A stretch of DNA of 64,000 nucleotides. Source: Microlunatus endophyticus. GTDB lineage: Bacteria > Actinomycetota > Actinomycetes > Propionibacteriales > Propionibacteriaceae. The stretch is from positions 124,001 to 188,000 of the forward strand of contig NZ_BMMZ01000006.1 of the NCBI RefSeq assembly GCF_014646195.1, read 5' to 3'. A program made the translations under genes and the position numbers. The notes under the pieces are model-generated. The model was not told the DNA's origin and searched no databases. It was given only the letters and a program-made list of their open reading frames with translations. Below are positions 17,801-25,526 of the stretch, one piece after another; within the stretch, counting starts at the first letter, position 1; each line of letters starts with the position of its first letter.

Positions 17801-18169
17801 GACGACTCGCAGCTGCGGCCGCGGGTGCACCAGGCGATCGCAGATCTGCGCCGCGGATATGCCGCCGCGCTGGCGACCGAGGACGTCCCGATCCTGGCCG
17901 AATTCGCGGTCGCCACGGCAGCTGCCGCACAGGTGGTCGGTGACGGTGAGCGGGCCGCCCGGCTGTTGGGCGGCAGCGCGGGATTACTGGGAATCGACAG
18001 GCTGACCGACCCGCGTCAGATCGGGGTCGCCGAGCGGTTGCGGGCGGATCTCGGCGATGCGGCCTTCGACGAGCTTTTCGCCGCCGGACGAGCGCTGGAT
18101 CGGGCCGAATTCGACGCGCTGATGGATCCAGCCCGCTTCGAGAGTCTCGATCGCGTCAAGGCTCCTTGA
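14870..18169 (+). CDS. SARP/AfsR-type ATPase transcriptional regulator
   Basis: 1099 residues, GTG 14870. The N-terminal OmpR-like winged helix (about 1-92) and bacterial transcriptional activation domain (BTAD, about 97-242) are the SARP signature (FAEPALITAEPAGYRLDVD, then LYG-like ELDELIDSHPLRERF). A NB-ARC/STAND ATPase follows with SFIGREPEL, Walker A GPGGAGKT (294-301) and VIDNCEHL. The C-terminal 450 residues are helical and TPR-like, ending in the ARLLGGSAGLLG region common in this family. Such proteins activate secondary metabolism or regulon genes; the target here may be the adjacent DrrAB exporter (inference from position only). Convergent with it across a strong hairpin. Confidence 0.9.
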   Translation: MQIAILGPLEVSLGGRKVALAGARLRTLLVRLAVDAPKPVPVGELIDAVWDDEPPADAANALQSLVSRLRRAFAEPALITAEPAGYRLDVDRSAIDLHRFAELAGQAVRLQRQARPEDALEACTAALELWRGEPLTDAGDAEYVHPIVTACLNYRLEVVSTRIDALLDLGRGAEVIGELDELIDSHPLRERFVAQQLRALAATGRVNEALAAYEKCRRRLADELGSDPGPELQQLHLALLRGELPVIAARPSPPAKPEPRTNLRPGLTSFIGREPELARIAESLESARLVTIVGPGGAGKTRIATESALQWMRDHDQPSWVVELAPIGAPENIPGALLGALGLGDPSLRERSERTGTDELQRLLDHLSTTQCLLVIDNCEHLIDGVARLVEELLVAAPGVRVLATSREPLALTAETLCPLPPLRLPPEEIDIDQATRYAAVRLWVDRASAIVGGYRLSEADLPAVMDILRRLDGLPLAIELAAARLRVLPVTEIARLLSDRFRLLTGGNRTSLPRHRTLRAVVEWSWDLLSDTERLLAERLAIFPAGTGIEAATAICADQRLKADEIGDLMINLADKSLLEPSGGAPVRFRMLETIREYGAERLAERGELAAARARHADHFYDLVLELEPQLRDHRQRAAREIMDAERGNVLAALRFLIDGADPHRALIMVLALYWQYQIRDQETELGYWLGEVIAANEGQNEPLLVYAEAIYRMSNRELLEFDSGQARAVMADLIERMRRAPEPPFAGLIVLREQLPIYLGAERGVSMAQLVERADDVEDPWVRGAIYAAASWMAENLGHREQMARFTDAAYDAFTRTGDVWGLSAVLGQRAQLLTLDGETDKAVEALHEVLKLAPEIGSGDDVLLTHLRLAALELRRDRTAAAREQVRRMRESNHNSAMERERELLCRSVEAAVLVAEGRTAEASDFVATMRALIDDRLLTNRFSAHASSMALASGAHVELAIDRLEHPGAGPVSDDSQLRPRVHQAIADLRRGYAAALATEDVPILAEFAVATAAAAQVVGDGERAARLLGGSAGLLGIDRLTDPRQIGVAERLRADLGDAAFDELFAAGRALDRAEFDALMDPARFESLDRVKAP

Positions 18170-18201
18170 GACATCGAAGATCCACCAGACATCGAAGATC
18201 C
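18169..18201. repeat. 15-bp direct repeat before terminator
   Basis: AGACATCGAAGATCC is present at 18169-18183 and 18187-18201. The second copy merges with the 5' arm of the large hairpin that follows, and its GACATC pairs with GATGTC after the 3' arm. Confidence 0.6.
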
Positions 18202-18244
18202 CTGAGCTGGTCGAACCGGCGGCCCGTCGACCAGCTCAGGGATC
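18197..18244. terminator. Perfect 18-bp hairpin between convergent genes
   Basis: The arms 18197-18214 and 18227-18244 are perfectly complementary (GATCCCTGAGCTGGTCGA on the left) with a 12-base loop. Flanking GACATC/GATGTC extends the dyad. It lies between the SARP stop (18169) and the DrrB stop (18254) and would act as a bidirectional terminator. The arm also carries the CTGAGC-GTCGAA core seen twice more in this window, so it may derive from a dispersed repeat. Confidence 0.75.
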
Positions 18245-18253
18245 GGATGTCGG

Positions 18254-19087
18254 CTAGACGCGCTTGCGGTAGGCGCGCACGGCCAGCGGTGCGAAGACCA
18301 GCAGCAGCACGGCCATCCAAGCCAGGGTCCAGAGCACGTCGGTCCCCCAGGCGCCGCCGGTGAACAGCGCCCGGATCGCGCCGACCAGGTGGCTGAGCGG
18401 ATTGACCTTGACGAAGTCCTGCAGCCAGCCCGGCATCGTGTTGGTCGGGACGAAGACGTTGCTGCCGAAGCTCAGCGGCATCACGATCAGCATGGTGATG
18501 CCGGTGACCGCCCCGGAGGTCCGAGCCTTCATGCCGATGAAGACCGACACCCAGACGAAGCACAGGGCGAAGCCGAGCGCCAGCCCGATCCCGCCGAGCG
18601 CGGCACCGACTGAGGTGTGGATCCGAAATCCCATGATCATCCCGACTCCGAGGGTGATGATCAACAGGATCAGGTAGCGGACGACGTCGGCCATCACGGC
18701 GCCGACCAGCGGCGCGGACCGTCCGATCGGCAGTGCCCGGAACCGGTCGAACACGCCCTTCTCGATGTCGCTGTTGAGGTTGGAGCCCAGGCTGATGCTG
18801 GCCATCGCGATCGTCTGGCCGACGATGCCCGGCAGCAGGAACTGCAGGTAACCGGTCTGAGATCCATGAGCGATCGCGCCGCCGAAGATGTAGGTGAACA
18901 GGCCGAGGAAGATCACCGGCTGGATGGTCACGTCGACCAGCGCCTCCGGTGTTCGCATGGTCTTGATCAGGCTGCGCTTGGCGAGCACGAAGCAGTGTGT
19001 CAGGTACTTGACGACTGCGGGCCGTTCGCCCTGCCGCTGCAGGTCGACAGCCGACGTCGTCGGATCAGGTGCGGTGATGATGCTCAT
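18254..19087 (-). CDS. ABC-2 type transporter permease (DrrB-like)
   Basis: 277 residues, ATG 19087, overlapping the stop of the ATPase gene by 4 bases (ATGA). Six hydrophobic segments are visible after a cytoplasmic N-terminus. The family motif SNLNSDIEKGVFDRFRALP and the region FVPTNTMPGWLQDFVKVNPL are typical of DrrB/daunorubicin-resistance permeases. It forms an exporter with the ATPase at 19084-20037. The substrate is unknown; drugs, lipids or a self-made metabolite are all possible. Confidence 0.88.
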   Translation of the reverse strand: MSIITAPDPTTSAVDLQRQGERPAVVKYLTHCFVLAKRSLIKTMRTPEALVDVTIQPVIFLGLFTYIFGGAIAHGSQTGYLQFLLPGIVGQTIAMASISLGSNLNSDIEKGVFDRFRALPIGRSAPLVGAVMADVVRYLILLIITLGVGMIMGFRIHTSVGAALGGIGLALGFALCFVWVSVFIGMKARTSGAVTGITMLIVMPLSFGSNVFVPTNTMPGWLQDFVKVNPLSHLVGAIRALFTGGAWGTDVLWTLAWMAVLLLVFAPLAVRAYRKRV

Positions 19088-20037
19088 GCCGCGACCTCCT
19101 CATCATCGGTCGCCTTGCCGGTGAGGGTCAGGAAAACCTCGTCCAGCGTCGGCAGGTGCAGGGAAAGTTCCGTGACGCCGATCCCGGCGTCGGCCAGCTG
19201 GCCGACGACGACCGGCAGGACGGTCTCGTCGGTGACCGGAACGGTCAGGGTGTTGCGTCCGGTGGCCTCCGGCTCACCGGTGCCGATCCGGGTCAGCAGG
19301 GTCGCGACGCGGCCGAGCTGCTCGGGGTCGGTCGGCCGGACCTTGATCCGGTGGCCGCCGATCACGCGCTTCAGGCCGTCGGCGGTGTCGTTGGCGATCA
19401 CCCGGCCGTGGTCGATGACGGTGATCTTGTCCGCCAGTGCGTCGGCCTCCTCCAGGTATTGGGTGGTCAGCAGCACGGTCGAGCCCTCGGTCACGAGGTT
19501 GCGGACGACGTCCCACATGTCCTCGCGCTTGGCCGGGTCCAGCCCGGTGGTCGGCTCGTCCAGGAAGATCACGCTGGGCCGGCCGACCAGGCTCGCGGCC
19601 AGGTCGAGCCGGCGCCGCATGCCGCCGGAGTACTTCTTCGCGGGTCGGCCGGCGGCCTCGGTCAGGTCGAACCAGGCCAGCAGTTCCTTAGCCCGGACTC
19701 TGGCCTGGGCGCCGCTGAGGTTGAGCAGTTGGCCGATCATGACCAGGTTCTCGGTGCCGGTGAGATCCTCGTCGACCGAGGCGTACTGGCCGGTCAGGCC
19801 GACGGTCTCGCGGACCTTCTGGGGTTGTTTGGCAACGTCGTAGCCGGCAATGGTGGCCGTGCCCGAGTCGGCTTGCAGCAGGGTGGCCAGGACGCGTACG
19901 GCGGTGGTCTTGCCGGCGCCGTTCGGGCCCAGCACGCCGAGCACGGTGCCCTGCTCGGCGTACAGATCGACGCCGTCCAGGGCTTGCGTGGTGCCGAATC
20001 GCTTCCGCAGTCCGGCGGCCTCGATAGTGGCTGTCAT
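19084..20037 (-). CDS. ABC transporter ATP-binding protein (DrrA-like)
   Basis: 317 residues, ATG 20037 with GAGGAG six bases upstream. Walker A GPNGAGKTT, signature YSGGMRRRLDLA and Walker B VIFLDEPTTGLDP. The C-terminal extension after residue 220 with DEVFLTLTGK is characteristic of DrrA. It drives the permease encoded by the overlapping downstream gene. Two short palindromes lie 90-135 bases upstream and may be operators. No regulator gene is adjacent except the convergent SARP gene beyond the permease. Confidence 0.9.
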   Translation of the reverse strand: MTATIEAAGLRKRFGTTQALDGVDLYAEQGTVLGVLGPNGAGKTTAVRVLATLLQADSGTATIAGYDVAKQPQKVRETVGLTGQYASVDEDLTGTENLVMIGQLLNLSGAQARVRAKELLAWFDLTEAAGRPAKKYSGGMRRRLDLAASLVGRPSVIFLDEPTTGLDPAKREDMWDVVRNLVTEGSTVLLTTQYLEEADALADKITVIDHGRVIANDTADGLKRVIGGHRIKVRPTDPEQLGRVATLLTRIGTGEPEATGRNTLTVPVTDETVLPVVVGQLADAGIGVTELSLHLPTLDEVFLTLTGKATDDEEVAA

Positions 20038-20127
20038 GGAGTGCTCCTCGTCAGAGATGCCGGGCAGGTTGTTGCCCGACGACTCCGAGGATGCGCGCAT
20101 CCGCTGTTACGGCGCGCACACGCCGCT

Positions 20128-20171
20128 GACAGCTCCTGTCGGCCCCGATCAGCTCTTGACGGCTCCCGTCA
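20128..20171. promoter_or_regulatory. Two similar palindromes upstream of the DrrAB operon
   Basis: GACAG-CTC-CTGTC (20128-20140) and TGACGG-CTC-CCGTCA (20157-20171) share the pattern TGAC-rG-CTC-Cy-GTCA. Their centres are 30 bp apart, close to three helical turns, so a dimeric regulator could bind both on one face. They lie between the epimerase stop and the drrA start. Confidence 0.55.
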
Positions 20172-20178
20172 GGCCATC

Positions 20179-21159
20179 TCAGGCATAGGCAGTGGCAGCC
20201 GTGCAGATCCGCTCGATGACGGCGTCCTCCTCCGGGTCAACGGCCTTGCGGCCCGGATCCGCGTCGTACCACTCGATGATCTGGCGGGCACCCTCGGTGA
20301 AGTCGATCACCGGGGCGAAGTCCGGCACCACCGAGCGCACCTTGGAGTTGTCGAAGATCATCGAGTACGCCTTGTCGCCGACGATCCCGGGGCCCCAGGC
20401 CGGGTGCAGTGCCGCGATCGCGTCGGAGGCGATGTGCACCAGCCGCGGCTCGACGCCGGCGGCGCGGCCCAGCGTCAGGTAGATGTCGTTCCAAGCCAGC
20501 GGATCCTCGTTGGTGGTGTGGAAGGCCTGCCCGTACGCCTCCGGGTTGGCCAGCAGCCCGACCACGGCCACCGCGTGATCATCGGTGTGGGTCAGGGTCC
20601 AGAGCGAGGTTCCGTCGCCGTGCACGAAGACCGGCAGTCCACGACGCATCCGGTCGACGACGGTCCAGCCGCCGGTGATCGGTAGCGAGGTGCGGTCGTA
20701 GGTGTGCGACGGCCGGATGATCGTCCAGTTCAGCCCTTCGCTGGACCGGACCAGCTCCTCACAGGCGATCTTGTCCCGGGAGTACTGCCAGAACGGGTTG
20801 TCCAGCGGAGTCTCCTCGGTCACCGGGACCTTGGCCGGCGGCTTCTGGTAGGCCGAGGCCGAGCTGATGAAGACGTACTGGCCGGTCCGGCCGGTGAAGA
20901 GGTCCAGGTCGGTCTGGACGTGTTCGGGCAGGAAAGCGACGAAATCGGCGACGGCGTCGAATTCGCGGTTGCCCAGCACGGAGCGTACGGATTCGGGATC
21001 GCGGATGTCGGCCGTCAGCACCTCGGTCGACTCGGGCAGCGTCCGCAGCGACGAGCGCCCGCGGTTGAGCACGGTGACGTCGTGCCCGAGGGCGGTCGCC
21101 CGGTGGACGGCAGCCGCACTGATGATCCCGGTACCGCCGATGAACAAGAAGTTCGCCAT
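20179..21159 (-). CDS. NAD-dependent epimerase/dehydratase family protein
   Basis: 326 residues, ATG 21159 with GAGAGG upstream; a longer frame to 21432 overlaps trmD and is rejected. Extended short-chain dehydrogenase fold: N-terminal NFLFIGGTGIISAAAV binds NAD(P); SSASAY and YSRDK supply the catalytic Ser, Tyr and Lys. The C-terminal half binds a sugar-nucleotide-like substrate in relatives. The exact reaction is unknown. It follows trmD by 58 bases on the same strand and may be co-transcribed, in the place where rplS is often found in other bacteria. Confidence 0.82.
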   Translation of the reverse strand: MANFLFIGGTGIISAAAVHRATALGHDVTVLNRGRSSLRTLPESTEVLTADIRDPESVRSVLGNREFDAVADFVAFLPEHVQTDLDLFTGRTGQYVFISSASAYQKPPAKVPVTEETPLDNPFWQYSRDKIACEELVRSSEGLNWTIIRPSHTYDRTSLPITGGWTVVDRMRRGLPVFVHGDGTSLWTLTHTDDHAVAVVGLLANPEAYGQAFHTTNEDPLAWNDIYLTLGRAAGVEPRLVHIASDAIAALHPAWGPGIVGDKAYSMIFDNSKVRSVVPDFAPVIDFTEGARQIIEWYDADPGRKAVDPEEDAVIERICTAATAYA

Positions 21160-21217
21160 GGTTCGCCTCTCTGCAACCGATCCGATCGTCAGATCCGTGA
21201 TCAACCTACGCCGTGGG

Positions 21218-21976
21218 TCAGCGGCCGCCGGCTCCGGGCCGTTCCTCGGGACGCGGATCCCGGTCCGCACCGGGCAGCAGGTCCGGGCGGCGCTCCCGGG
21301 TGATGCGTTCGGCCTGTTCACGGCGCCACGCGGCGATCCTGGCGTGATGGCCGGAGAAGAGGATCTCGGGCACATCGAGCTCGCGCCAGCTGGGCGGTTT
21401 GGTGTAGAGCGGGTACTCCAGGAGCTGATCATGACCGGCGGCGTGCGACTCCTCGGCCAGCGACTCCGGGTTGCCGATCACTCCGGGCAGCAGCCGGACG
21501 ACCGCCTCGATGATCACCAGGGCGGCGACCTCGCCGCCGTTGAGGACGTAGTCGCCGATGCTCACCTCGTCGGTCCGCATCCGGCGCGACGCGTCCACCG
21601 CGACCCGGGCGTCGATGCCCTCGTAGCGACCACAGGCGAAGATCAAGTGATCTTCGCCTGCCAACTCGTCGGCCAGCCGCTGGGTGAACGGACGTCCGGC
21701 CGGTGTCATGATCAACAGCCGGCCCGGATGATCACCCGCCTTCTGGTCGATCGGAGCGATCTCGTCCAGGGCCTCGCCCCACGGCTCCGGTCTCATCACC
21801 ATGCCGGCCCCGCCGCCGTACGGGGTGTCGTCGACGGTCCGGTGACGGTCGTGGGTCCAGCGCCGCAGGTCGTGCACGCCGAGGTCGACGATCCCGTTCT
21901 CGATGGCCTTGCCGACCAAGGAAAGCCGCAGTGGCTGGAGGTACTCGGGGAAGATCGAGACAACGTCGATCTTCAT
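21218..21976 (-). CDS. trmD: tRNA (guanine-N1-)-methyltransferase
   Basis: 252 residues, ATG 21976 overlapping the rimM stop (ATGA). It methylates G37 of tRNAs reading CNN codons and prevents frameshifting. SPOUT trefoil-knot motifs are visible: [24 protein letters not shown] and [16 protein letters not shown]. The C-terminal domain ends in an Arg/Pro/Gly-rich tail. Part of the rpsP-khpA-rimM-trmD operon. Confidence 0.95.
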   Translation of the reverse strand: MKIDVVSIFPEYLQPLRLSLVGKAIENGIVDLGVHDLRRWTHDRHRTVDDTPYGGGAGMVMRPEPWGEALDEIAPIDQKAGDHPGRLLIMTPAGRPFTQRLADELAGEDHLIFACGRYEGIDARVAVDASRRMRTDEVSIGDYVLNGGEVAALVIIEAVVRLLPGVIGNPESLAEESHAAGHDQLLEYPLYTKPPSWRELDVPEILFSGHHARIAAWRREQAERITRERRPDLLPGADRDPRPEERPGAGGR

Positions 21977-22569
21977 GACGCTGCGCCGTCCTGATCCTGG
22001 GCCTGGTCGCGATCCGCAGTCTGGTCCTCGAGGTCCTCGAGCAGGCCGGCTACTGGGGCCAGCACGATCCGGCCGACCCCAAGATCGACGGTCGGCACCA
22101 ACTCGCTCACGAAGGGCACCAGTCGGGCCCCGGTGGGTGTGGAGATCTCCAGGACGTCCTGGGCCGGAAGGTGCATGACCGAGATCACCTGGCCGATCGG
22201 CTCATCCGACTCCCCGGTGCCGTCCTGGGTGTGCACGGCCAGCCCGACCAGTTGCCGGTCGTAGTACTCCTCATCGTCGGCAGGGCGCTCGTCCGCCGGA
22301 ACTCGCGCGACCAGTCGGACGCGACGGGCCGCCTCGGCAGCGTTGCGGTCGCCGATCTCGGCGAAGATGACCAGCCACCGTCCCTGGTGTTCCCGGGTCC
22401 GGACAACAGTAAAGGTGCCGCTCCCTCCGTCACGATCTGACGGGTCGGGGTGCAGCACCTCTCCGGGCGCGAACCGACGTTCCGGTTCGTCGGTCCGCAG
22501 GTCCACCACCACCTCACCGCGGACCCCGTGGGCGCGAACAATCACGCCCACGGTGATCTCGGTGAACAT
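21973..22569 (-). CDS. rimM: 16S rRNA processing/30S maturation factor
   Basis: 198 residues, ATG 22569 with an AAGG-type ribosome site. N-terminal RimM barrel ([17 protein letters not shown]) and C-terminal PRC-like barrel ([30 protein letters not shown]). It binds ribosomal protein S19 in the head of the 30S subunit during assembly. A Glu/Asp/Gln-rich tail ends the protein. Overlaps trmD. Confidence 0.93.
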   Translation of the reverse strand: MFTEITVGVIVRAHGVRGEVVVDLRTDEPERRFAPGEVLHPDPSDRDGGSGTFTVVRTREHQGRWLVIFAEIGDRNAAEAARRVRLVARVPADERPADDEEYYDRQLVGLAVHTQDGTGESDEPIGQVISVMHLPAQDVLEISTPTGARLVPFVSELVPTVDLGVGRIVLAPVAGLLEDLEDQTADRDQAQDQDGAAS

Positions 22570-22601
22570 CGGGTGACCTTGTGAAACAGGGATCTCTTGT
22601 C

Positions 22602-22883
22602 TCAGTGCCGGCGGGAACGACCGCCACGGCCACCGCCGCGACCGCCACGCTGCTCCAGATCGACGAAGTCGATCCGGACCTGGTCCCGGCCCGACAGCGC
22701 ACCGACGACGGTCCGCAGGGCGGAGGCGGTCCGGCCGTTCCGGCCGATCACCTTTCCGATGTCGGACGGATGCACGCGCACCTCGAGCAGCCGGCCACGG
22801 CGCAGTTCCTTGTCCCGGACGTGGACATCGTCAGGATGGGTGACGATGCCGCGGACCAGGTGATCCAGCGCGTCGGCGAGCAT
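22602..22883 (-). CDS. khpA: KH-domain RNA-binding protein
   Basis: 93 residues, ATG 22883, 2 bases after the rpsP stop. A single KH domain with the GXXG loop in DIGKVIGRNGRTASALR. The C-terminus is Gly/Arg-rich (RGGRGGGRGGRSRRH). Homologues (YlqC/KhpA) pair with KhpB and affect cell length and division. The position between rpsP and rimM is the standard one in Gram-positive bacteria. Confidence 0.92.
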   Translation of the reverse strand: MLADALDHLVRGIVTHPDDVHVRDKELRRGRLLEVRVHPSDIGKVIGRNGRTASALRTVVGALSGRDQVRIDFVDLEQRGGRGGGRGGRSRRH

Positions 22884-22885
22884 GC

Positions 22886-23347
22886 TCAGGCCTCGGCGTT
22901 CTCGTCGGCAGCGGCCTCGGTCGATGCGGCGTCGGAGGACTCACCCTCGGTCGACTCCTCCTTGTCGGAGGCCTTCTCCCGGGTGATGGCGGCCGAAACC
23001 GGCTCGCTGCCCTTCTCGGCCAGCGCGGCGTTGAATGCGGCCAGCTTGTCCTTCTTCTCCGGCTGCGGCGCGATGCCCGACGGGCTGGCGTCGCCGGAGA
23101 ACTTCTGCCAGTCACCGGTCCGCTTGAACAGCGCGACGACGGCCTCGGTCGGCTGGGCGCCGACGGACAGCCAGTACTGGGCCCGCTCGGAATCGACCTG
23201 GATGATCGACGGGTCGTTCTTGGGGTGGTACTGGCCGATCTCCTCGATCGCCCGACCGTCTCGCTTGGTCCGGGAATCGGCGACGACGATGCGGTAGTGC
23301 GGCGTCCGGATCTTGCCCAGACGCTTCAGACGAATCTTGACAGCCAC
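22886..23347 (-). CDS. rpsP: 30S ribosomal protein S16
   Basis: 153 residues from GTG 23347 ([12 protein letters not shown]), preceded by GGAG. The S16 core is residues 1-85 ([31 protein letters not shown]). A C-terminal extension of about 65 residues, rich in Glu, Ala, Ser and Asp, makes it nearly twice the usual E. coli length; such acidic tails are common in actinobacteria. First gene of the operon to trmD. Confidence 0.94.
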   Translation of the reverse strand: MAVKIRLKRLGKIRTPHYRIVVADSRTKRDGRAIEEIGQYHPKNDPSIIQVDSERAQYWLSVGAQPTEAVVALFKRTGDWQKFSGDASPSGIAPQPEKKDKLAAFNAALAEKGSEPVSAAITREKASDKEESTEGESSDAASTEAAADENAEA

Positions 23348-23544
23348 GGTGGGTGGATACTCCTGTACGGATACTGGTTCCGGGTTGTTTCCCGGCCAGG
23401 GAACGGGTGAATCACCAGCTCCGGCGTGGGGCACCGGGCGGAAACTCGGGTGGACGGCGCACGCTGGTGATGAGAGGGCACCAAAGCGCGCTGACGCGCC
23501 CTACATTCTGCCAGATCAGGCCGCCGGACCCCTAACTGAGCGAC

Positions 23545-24666
23545 TCATTGCCGATCGGACTGTCCACCGGCAGTCTCCACCAGGCTGCCACGCAGGATCA
23601 CGTGGCGTGGGCGGGCCAGGATCCGCAGGTCGGATCTGGGATCCTCGTCGAACACCACCAGGTCGGCTTCCGCGCCCTCGGACAATGCGTCCGGACGGCC
23701 GAGCCAGCTCCGGGCCTGCCAGCAGGCGGCACCCAGTGCGTAGTCGGCGCCGAAGAGCTCGGCCAGCATGATGACCTCGTCCCCGATCCGGCCGTGCGGC
23801 TGGTAACCGCCCGCGTCGGTCCCGGCGTAGATCGGCACCCCAGCGTCGTACGCGTCCCGGAACCGTTCCAGTCGGGAGGCGTAGAGCGCCCGCATGTGTG
23901 CGGCGTAGGTCGGGAACTTGGCCTCGCCCTGGGCGGCGAACGTCTCGAAATTCTCCAACTGGATCATGGTCGGCACTAGCGCCACCTGCCGTTCGGCCAT
24001 CAGCGCGATGGTCGATCCGGTGATGCCGGTGCCGTGTTCGATGCCGTCGATTCCGGCCTCGACCAATTCGGCCGCGGCCTGTTCGCCGAAGACGTGCGCG
24101 GTGACCCGCAACCCCAGCTCGTGGGCACGGTCGATGGCCGGCTTGACCACCTCGGCCGGCCAGAGCGGAGCCAGGTCCCCGACCCCGCGGTCGATCCAGT
24201 CACCGACCAGCTTGATCCAGCCGTCAGACCCCGGCACCTGCGCCTCGACCGCGGCGATCAGGTCTTCGGGCTCGACCTCATCGGCATAGTTGCGGATGTA
24301 TCGCTTGGGCCGGGCGATGTGGTGACCGGCACGGATCAGCTTGGGCAGGTCGGCCCGGTCGTCCATCCAGCGCGTGTCGGTCGGCGATCCCGGGCTGCGC
24401 AGCAGCAGTGCGCCGGCGGCCCGATCGGCCAGCGCGTGCTGCTCGGCGATCTCGTCGGAGACCGGCCCGTGCGCCTCCAGGCCGACATGGCAGTGGGCGT
24501 CGACCAGGCCCGGCAGGATGTAGCCGCCCTCCAGGTCGACGGCATCGCGTACGGGCTCGGTGCGGACCAGACCGTCGGCGAGCCAGAGCTCCCGCCGTTC
24601 CCCATCGGGGAGTACGGCGCCGGTCAGGTGCAGTCGTTGGGATCCGAGGGTTGCCACGACGGGCAT
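23545..24666 (-). CDS. Metal-dependent amidohydrolase
   Basis: 373 residues from ATG 24666; the much longer frame upstream is Arg-rich and antisense to the nucleotidyltransferase. Amidohydrolase-superfamily metal ligands: HCH in LVDAHCHVG, His in VTAHVFGE, His in GIEHGTGIT and Asp in YAGTDAGG. It resembles imidazolonepropionase/Xaa-Pro dipeptidase-like hydrolases; the substrate is unknown. It sits just upstream of rpsP on the same strand, with the rpsP promoter in the 197-base gap. Divergent from the nucleotidyltransferase across a perfect palindrome. Confidence 0.87.
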   Translation of the reverse strand: MPVVATLGSQRLHLTGAVLPDGERRELWLADGLVRTEPVRDAVDLEGGYILPGLVDAHCHVGLEAHGPVSDEIAEQHALADRAAGALLLRSPGSPTDTRWMDDRADLPKLIRAGHHIARPKRYIRNYADEVEPEDLIAAVEAQVPGSDGWIKLVGDWIDRGVGDLAPLWPAEVVKPAIDRAHELGLRVTAHVFGEQAAAELVEAGIDGIEHGTGITGSTIALMAERQVALVPTMIQLENFETFAAQGEAKFPTYAAHMRALYASRLERFRDAYDAGVPIYAGTDAGGYQPHGRIGDEVIMLAELFGADYALGAACWQARSWLGRPDALSEGAEADLVVFDEDPRSDLRILARPRHVILRGSLVETAGGQSDRQ

Positions 24667-24700
24667 TCTGCCGGGTGGACGGCCGGGGCACCGATCGCCG

Positions 24701-24729
24701 GGCCGCTCAGCCTCGCCCGCTGAGCGGCC
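24701..24729. promoter_or_regulatory. Perfect 11-bp palindrome at a divergent promoter
   Basis: GGCCGCTCAGC (24701-24711) and GCTGAGCGGCC (24719-24729) are exact reverse complements with a 7-base spacer. The right arm abuts TACGCT (24730-24735), a good -10 box for the nucleotidyltransferase gene. Since both flanking genes start away from it, an operator is more likely than a terminator. Confidence 0.65.
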
Positions 24730-24749
24730 TACGCTGCGACACTGGAACC

Positions 24750-25526
24750 GTGACGACCTCCCCTTCACCCGGTACGCCTGAGCTTGTGGGCCGGCTGGCG
24801 CAGTGGGCAGCCGCGACCGATTGGGTCGGGTGGCTGGAGCTCGGCGGCTCCCTCGGACGCGGTGCCGGCGATGAACTGTCCGACATCGACGCCGGCATGG
24901 GATTGACGATCGAGGACGTTGAGGGGAAGCTCGACGCGATCGAGGAGAATGTGACTCGGTTCGGACCGGTCGCGGGAACGCTGCGACAGCACTTCGGGCC
25001 GGACACGACGCATTTGATCGTCGTGTATCGGCATGGGCCGCAGTTGTCGCTGGTCGTCTCCCCGGCAAGCTCGCGGTCGGGTTTGCCACCCGAGGCTACG
25101 GCCCTCGTCGACAAGGTCGATCGCCTCGCGACCCCGATCGATCGCAGCCGCTGGGATCCGACCTCGGACACCCGCCGGGAGTGGACGTTCTTAGCCTGTA
25201 TCACTGCCGGCGATGCCCTGAAACATGCCGGTCGCGGGCAGTTCTGGAGAGCGTTCGCAAGCCTGAGCACCGCGCGGGATCACTACCTGCAACTGCTGGC
25301 CGCCGATGAGCACGTGATCTTTCCGCAGTTCGGCGCTGTGAGTCTTGAGAATGCCGGCCTGCCTGTCCCGAGCCGGCTGGCAGACACCCTGATCGGGTCC
25401 GGCGACCTCGAGTCGTTCGGCCGCGCCGTACGGATTCTGGTTGATCTGCTTCAGCCGTACATCGGCGAACACGACCTTGATCAGCTCGTAACTGCGATCC
25501 GGCCGGCGATCCGGGATGGCCCATGA
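24750..25526 (+). CDS. Nucleotidyltransferase-fold protein
   Basis: 258 residues from GTG 24750. The polymerase-beta-like nucleotidyltransferase core is visible: Gly33-Ser34 in ELGGSLGRG and Asp45/Asp47 in SDIDAGM. The third acidic position expected on the next strand appears to be Ser100 (PQLSLVVSP), so catalysis may be altered. The C-terminal 130 residues are helical, as in kanamycin/lincosamide nucleotidyltransferases. The downstream gene of unknown function overlaps by 4 bases (ATGA), so the two are coupled. An aminoglycoside-type transferase, a toxin-antitoxin component or another regulator of a small molecule or RNA are all possible. Confidence 0.7.
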   Translation: MTTSPSPGTPELVGRLAQWAAATDWVGWLELGGSLGRGAGDELSDIDAGMGLTIEDVEGKLDAIEENVTRFGPVAGTLRQHFGPDTTHLIVVYRHGPQLSLVVSPASSRSGLPPEATALVDKVDRLATPIDRSRWDPTSDTRREWTFLACITAGDALKHAGRGQFWRAFASLSTARDHYLQLLAADEHVIFPQFGAVSLENAGLPVPSRLADTLIGSGDLESFGRAVRILVDLLQPYIGEHDLDQLVTAIRPAIRDGP

